From assembly GCA_019416265.1 (NCBI GenBank), contig DXXQ01000098.1:1-6250 (forward strand): 6,250 nucleotides of DNA. The letters are read 5' to 3'. Below the pieces are notes generated by a model. The model worked only from the letters and a program-made list of their open reading frames with translations, made no database searches and was not told the origin of the DNA. The translations under genes and the position numbers were made by a program. This DNA comes from Clostridiales bacterium (GTDB lineage Bacteria; Bacillota; Clostridia; Lachnospirales; Lachnospiraceae). Shown here one piece after another: positions 5,172 to 6,250 of this stretch; the stretch's first letter is position 1; each line of letters begins with the position of its first letter.

Positions 5172-6250
5172 CTATTCTATTTCCTTATCTTCACTCTCCT
5201 GCTGTTGAAGATAAAACATTGCCTTTTGAGTTTCAATCTCCGCTTTCAATTCTTCTTTTGTCGGCAGGTATAATTTGTACTTGGAAGCAAATAGCTGTTC
5301 ATTGCCGTGCATAACAGAATAACGGGCAATATCCTCATCTGTATCGGAGCAAAGAACAATACCGATTGTTGGATTATCGCCCTCACTGCGTTTCAGTTCA
5401 TCATACATACGGATATACATATCCATCTGTCCTACATCTTGATGTGTTATCTTCTCTGTTTTCAGGTCGATGAGGACAAAGCATTTCAGTATGTAATTGT
5501 AAAACACAAGGTCGATATAATAGTCCTGCTTCTCCGTATGAATATGCTGTTGCCTTGCCACAAAAGCATATCCCTTTCCAAGCTCCATTAAAAATTTCTG
5601 CAAATTGGAAAGGATACTTTTCTCAAGGTCACTCTCTGTAAAATCTGTATTCTGAGAAAATCCTAAAAACTCTGCAACTACCGGATTTTTGATAAACTCC
5701 AACTTATCATTTTGATACGGTGCTGTCAGTTCCTTCATTTCACTTTCTACAAGCTCTTTTTTCTGTGTCTTGAGCATACGGTAATAATACTGAGAAGAAA
5801 TGTTCCTCTGCAAAGTACGGACACTCCAAGTCTGTTCTACCGCTTCTTTCTCATACCAGTCACGAGCTGCTTTATCTTCTACCTGAAGCAAAATACGATA
5901 ATGAGTCCACGAAAGTATTGTTCCAGATTGTTGCCTCACTGAGGCAACAATCTCTGGAAACATCTTGTAAAACTTCAGGCAACGATAAAGAGTACCTTTG
6001 TCATATCCCTTTCCATAGCGATTTGTCAATTCTTTTGACAGTTTCTTTATAATCTGAAGTCCATATTCAGAACGTTCCTGTCCCCCAAGTTCTTCTTCTG
6101 CAATTCGGTATCGTGAACTACTCGGCAATTGAATTGCCAGAGCATCTGGTTGCAAGGCTTCGCCTTGCAGTTCCAGTGGTGCGTCCATAACACCAATACT
6201 GCTATCCTTTCGGATTACACAGCTACTTTTATAACTTTGGGATCCGATAG
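5172..6250 (-). CDS. PD-(D/E)XK nuclease, DUF1016/YhcG type (5' end off window or altered)
   Basis: Putative DNA nuclease, cytoplasmic. From the first in-frame Met (6188) the protein has 338 residues. Residues about 29-135 match the N-terminal DUF1016 domain (RIAEEELGGQERSEYG, then LSWTHYRILLQVEDKAARDWYEKEA and WSVRTLQRNI). Residues about 160-315 form the C-terminal nuclease fold, with likely catalytic D226 (YYIDLVFY), D241-x-K243 (FVLIDLK) and Q254 (GQM). The active site therefore looks intact. The frame has no stop from 6188 to the window edge, and the ATG at 6188 has no good ribosome site, so I mark it as partial. The residues before about position 28 do not resemble the family, which should have some 40 helical residues there. 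They are encoded by a hairpin-rich stretch (6122-6250). Family members occur in phage-defence and mobile regions, but the precise job here is unknown. Confidence 0.88.
   Translation of the reverse strand, partial: IGSQSYKSSCVIRKDSSIGVMDAPLELQGEALQPDALAIQLPSSSRYRIAEEELGGQERSEYGLQIIKKLSKELTNRYGKGYDKGTLYRCLKFYKMFPEIVASVRQQSGTILSWTHYRILLQVEDKAARDWYEKEAVEQTWSVRTLQRNISSQYYYRMLKTQKKELVESEMKELTAPYQNDKLEFIKNPVVAEFLGFSQNTDFTESDLEKSILSNLQKFLMELGKGYAFVARQQHIHTEKQDYYIDLVFYNYILKCFVLIDLKTEKITHQDVGQMDMYIRMYDELKRSEGDNPTIGIVLCSDTDEDIARYSVMHGNEQLFASKYKLYLPTKEELKAEIETQKAMFYLQQQESEDKEIE
5921..5959. repeat. Near-perfect palindrome inside the nuclease gene
   Basis: Arms 5925-5938 and 5940-5953 are perfect 14-base inverted copies around a single central base. 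With a 2-base bulge in the right arm the pairing extends to TTCC/GGAA at 5921 and 5959. It encodes the link between the FYKMFPEI and LSWTHYR parts of the DUF1016 domain. It stays in frame and introduces no stop. Confidence 0.85.
6122..6215 (-). repeat. Run of five compact hairpins translated in the nuclease frame
   Basis: On the minus strand, in order: ATCC-GAAA-GGAT (6215-6204, a GNRA tetraloop); TGGTG/CACCA (6195-6177, 9-base loop); TGCAAGGC-GAA-GCCTTGCA (6169-6151, containing the very stable GCGAAGC mini-hairpin); CCAGA-TGC-TCTGG (6149-6137); GGCAATT-C-AATTGCC (6138-6124). CCAG/CTGG at 6176-6173 and 6149-6146 can also close around the third hairpin, as an alternative to the fourth. A further inverted match pairs the window edge (6250-6242) with 6216-6202, so the element probably continues beyond the window. 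The stretch encodes residues unlike the nuclease family. It looks like an inserted palindromic element; identity unknown. Confidence 0.6.

Noticed and set aside
5307..5942. Plus-strand open frames of 94 and 76 codons across the nuclease gene
   Set aside because: They are antisense to a gene with an intact catalytic motif, and composition and lack of starts indicate shadows.
6122..6215. CRISPR array or tRNA gene in the hairpin-rich stretch
   Set aside because: The hairpins are all different from each other, with no regular repeat-spacer pattern, and no cloverleaf with conserved T-loop bases can be drawn.
6122..6250. Group II intron fragment, suggested by the GAAA tetraloop
   Set aside because: No domain V-like hairpin, and no intron-encoded reverse transcriptase in the window.

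Overview
The window looks like the chromosome of a low-GC gut Firmicute, most likely a Lachnospiraceae or Clostridia relative. The reasons are AT-rich non-coding DNA, strong AGGAGG-type ribosome sites, and protein types (DUF3990-like, DUF1016-like nuclease, DUF6034-like lipoprotein, BcrA/LanF-like ATPase) that I associate from memory with that group. No database was consulted. Every gene I can support is on the minus strand, so the window is best read from right to left.

Layout, right to left. (1) 6250-5172: a PD-(D/E)XK nuclease of the DUF1016/YhcG type. Its reading frame is still open at the window edge, its N-terminal part does not look like the family, and that part is encoded by a run of back-to-back hairpins. 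(2) 5171-5145: a perfect 12-bp hairpin abutting the nuclease stop codon. (3) 5093-4795: a DUF3990-like gene broken by an internal deletion and frame change, followed by a terminator at 4741-4707. (4) 4559-715: a tightly packed four-gene unit with overlapping stops and starts: a large lipoprotein, two ABC-2-type membrane proteins, and an ABC ATPase. (5) 559-80: a receiver-domain protein with its own good promoter, but without the DNA-binding domain expected of its family, ending in a hairpin at 60-24.

How the genes may work together: lipoprotein, two six-helix permeases and one ATPase have the composition of a LanI-LanE-LanG-LanF peptide-antibiotic immunity cassette. The ATPase carries Glu where the Q-loop Gln normally sits, a known LanF/BcrA trait. 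The substrate cannot be read from sequence. The receiver protein resembles the N-terminal half of a LytTR-type regulator, but no histidine kinase gene is present in the window, so the regulatory arm may be decayed or may act through protein contacts.

The most unusual signal is at 6122-6250: a chain of compact hairpins, including a GAAA tetraloop and a GCGAAGC-type mini-hairpin, that stays open in the nuclease frame. It looks like a palindromic mobile element inserted into, and translated as part of, the gene. A separate 39-base near-perfect palindrome (5921-5959) lies further inside the same coding region.
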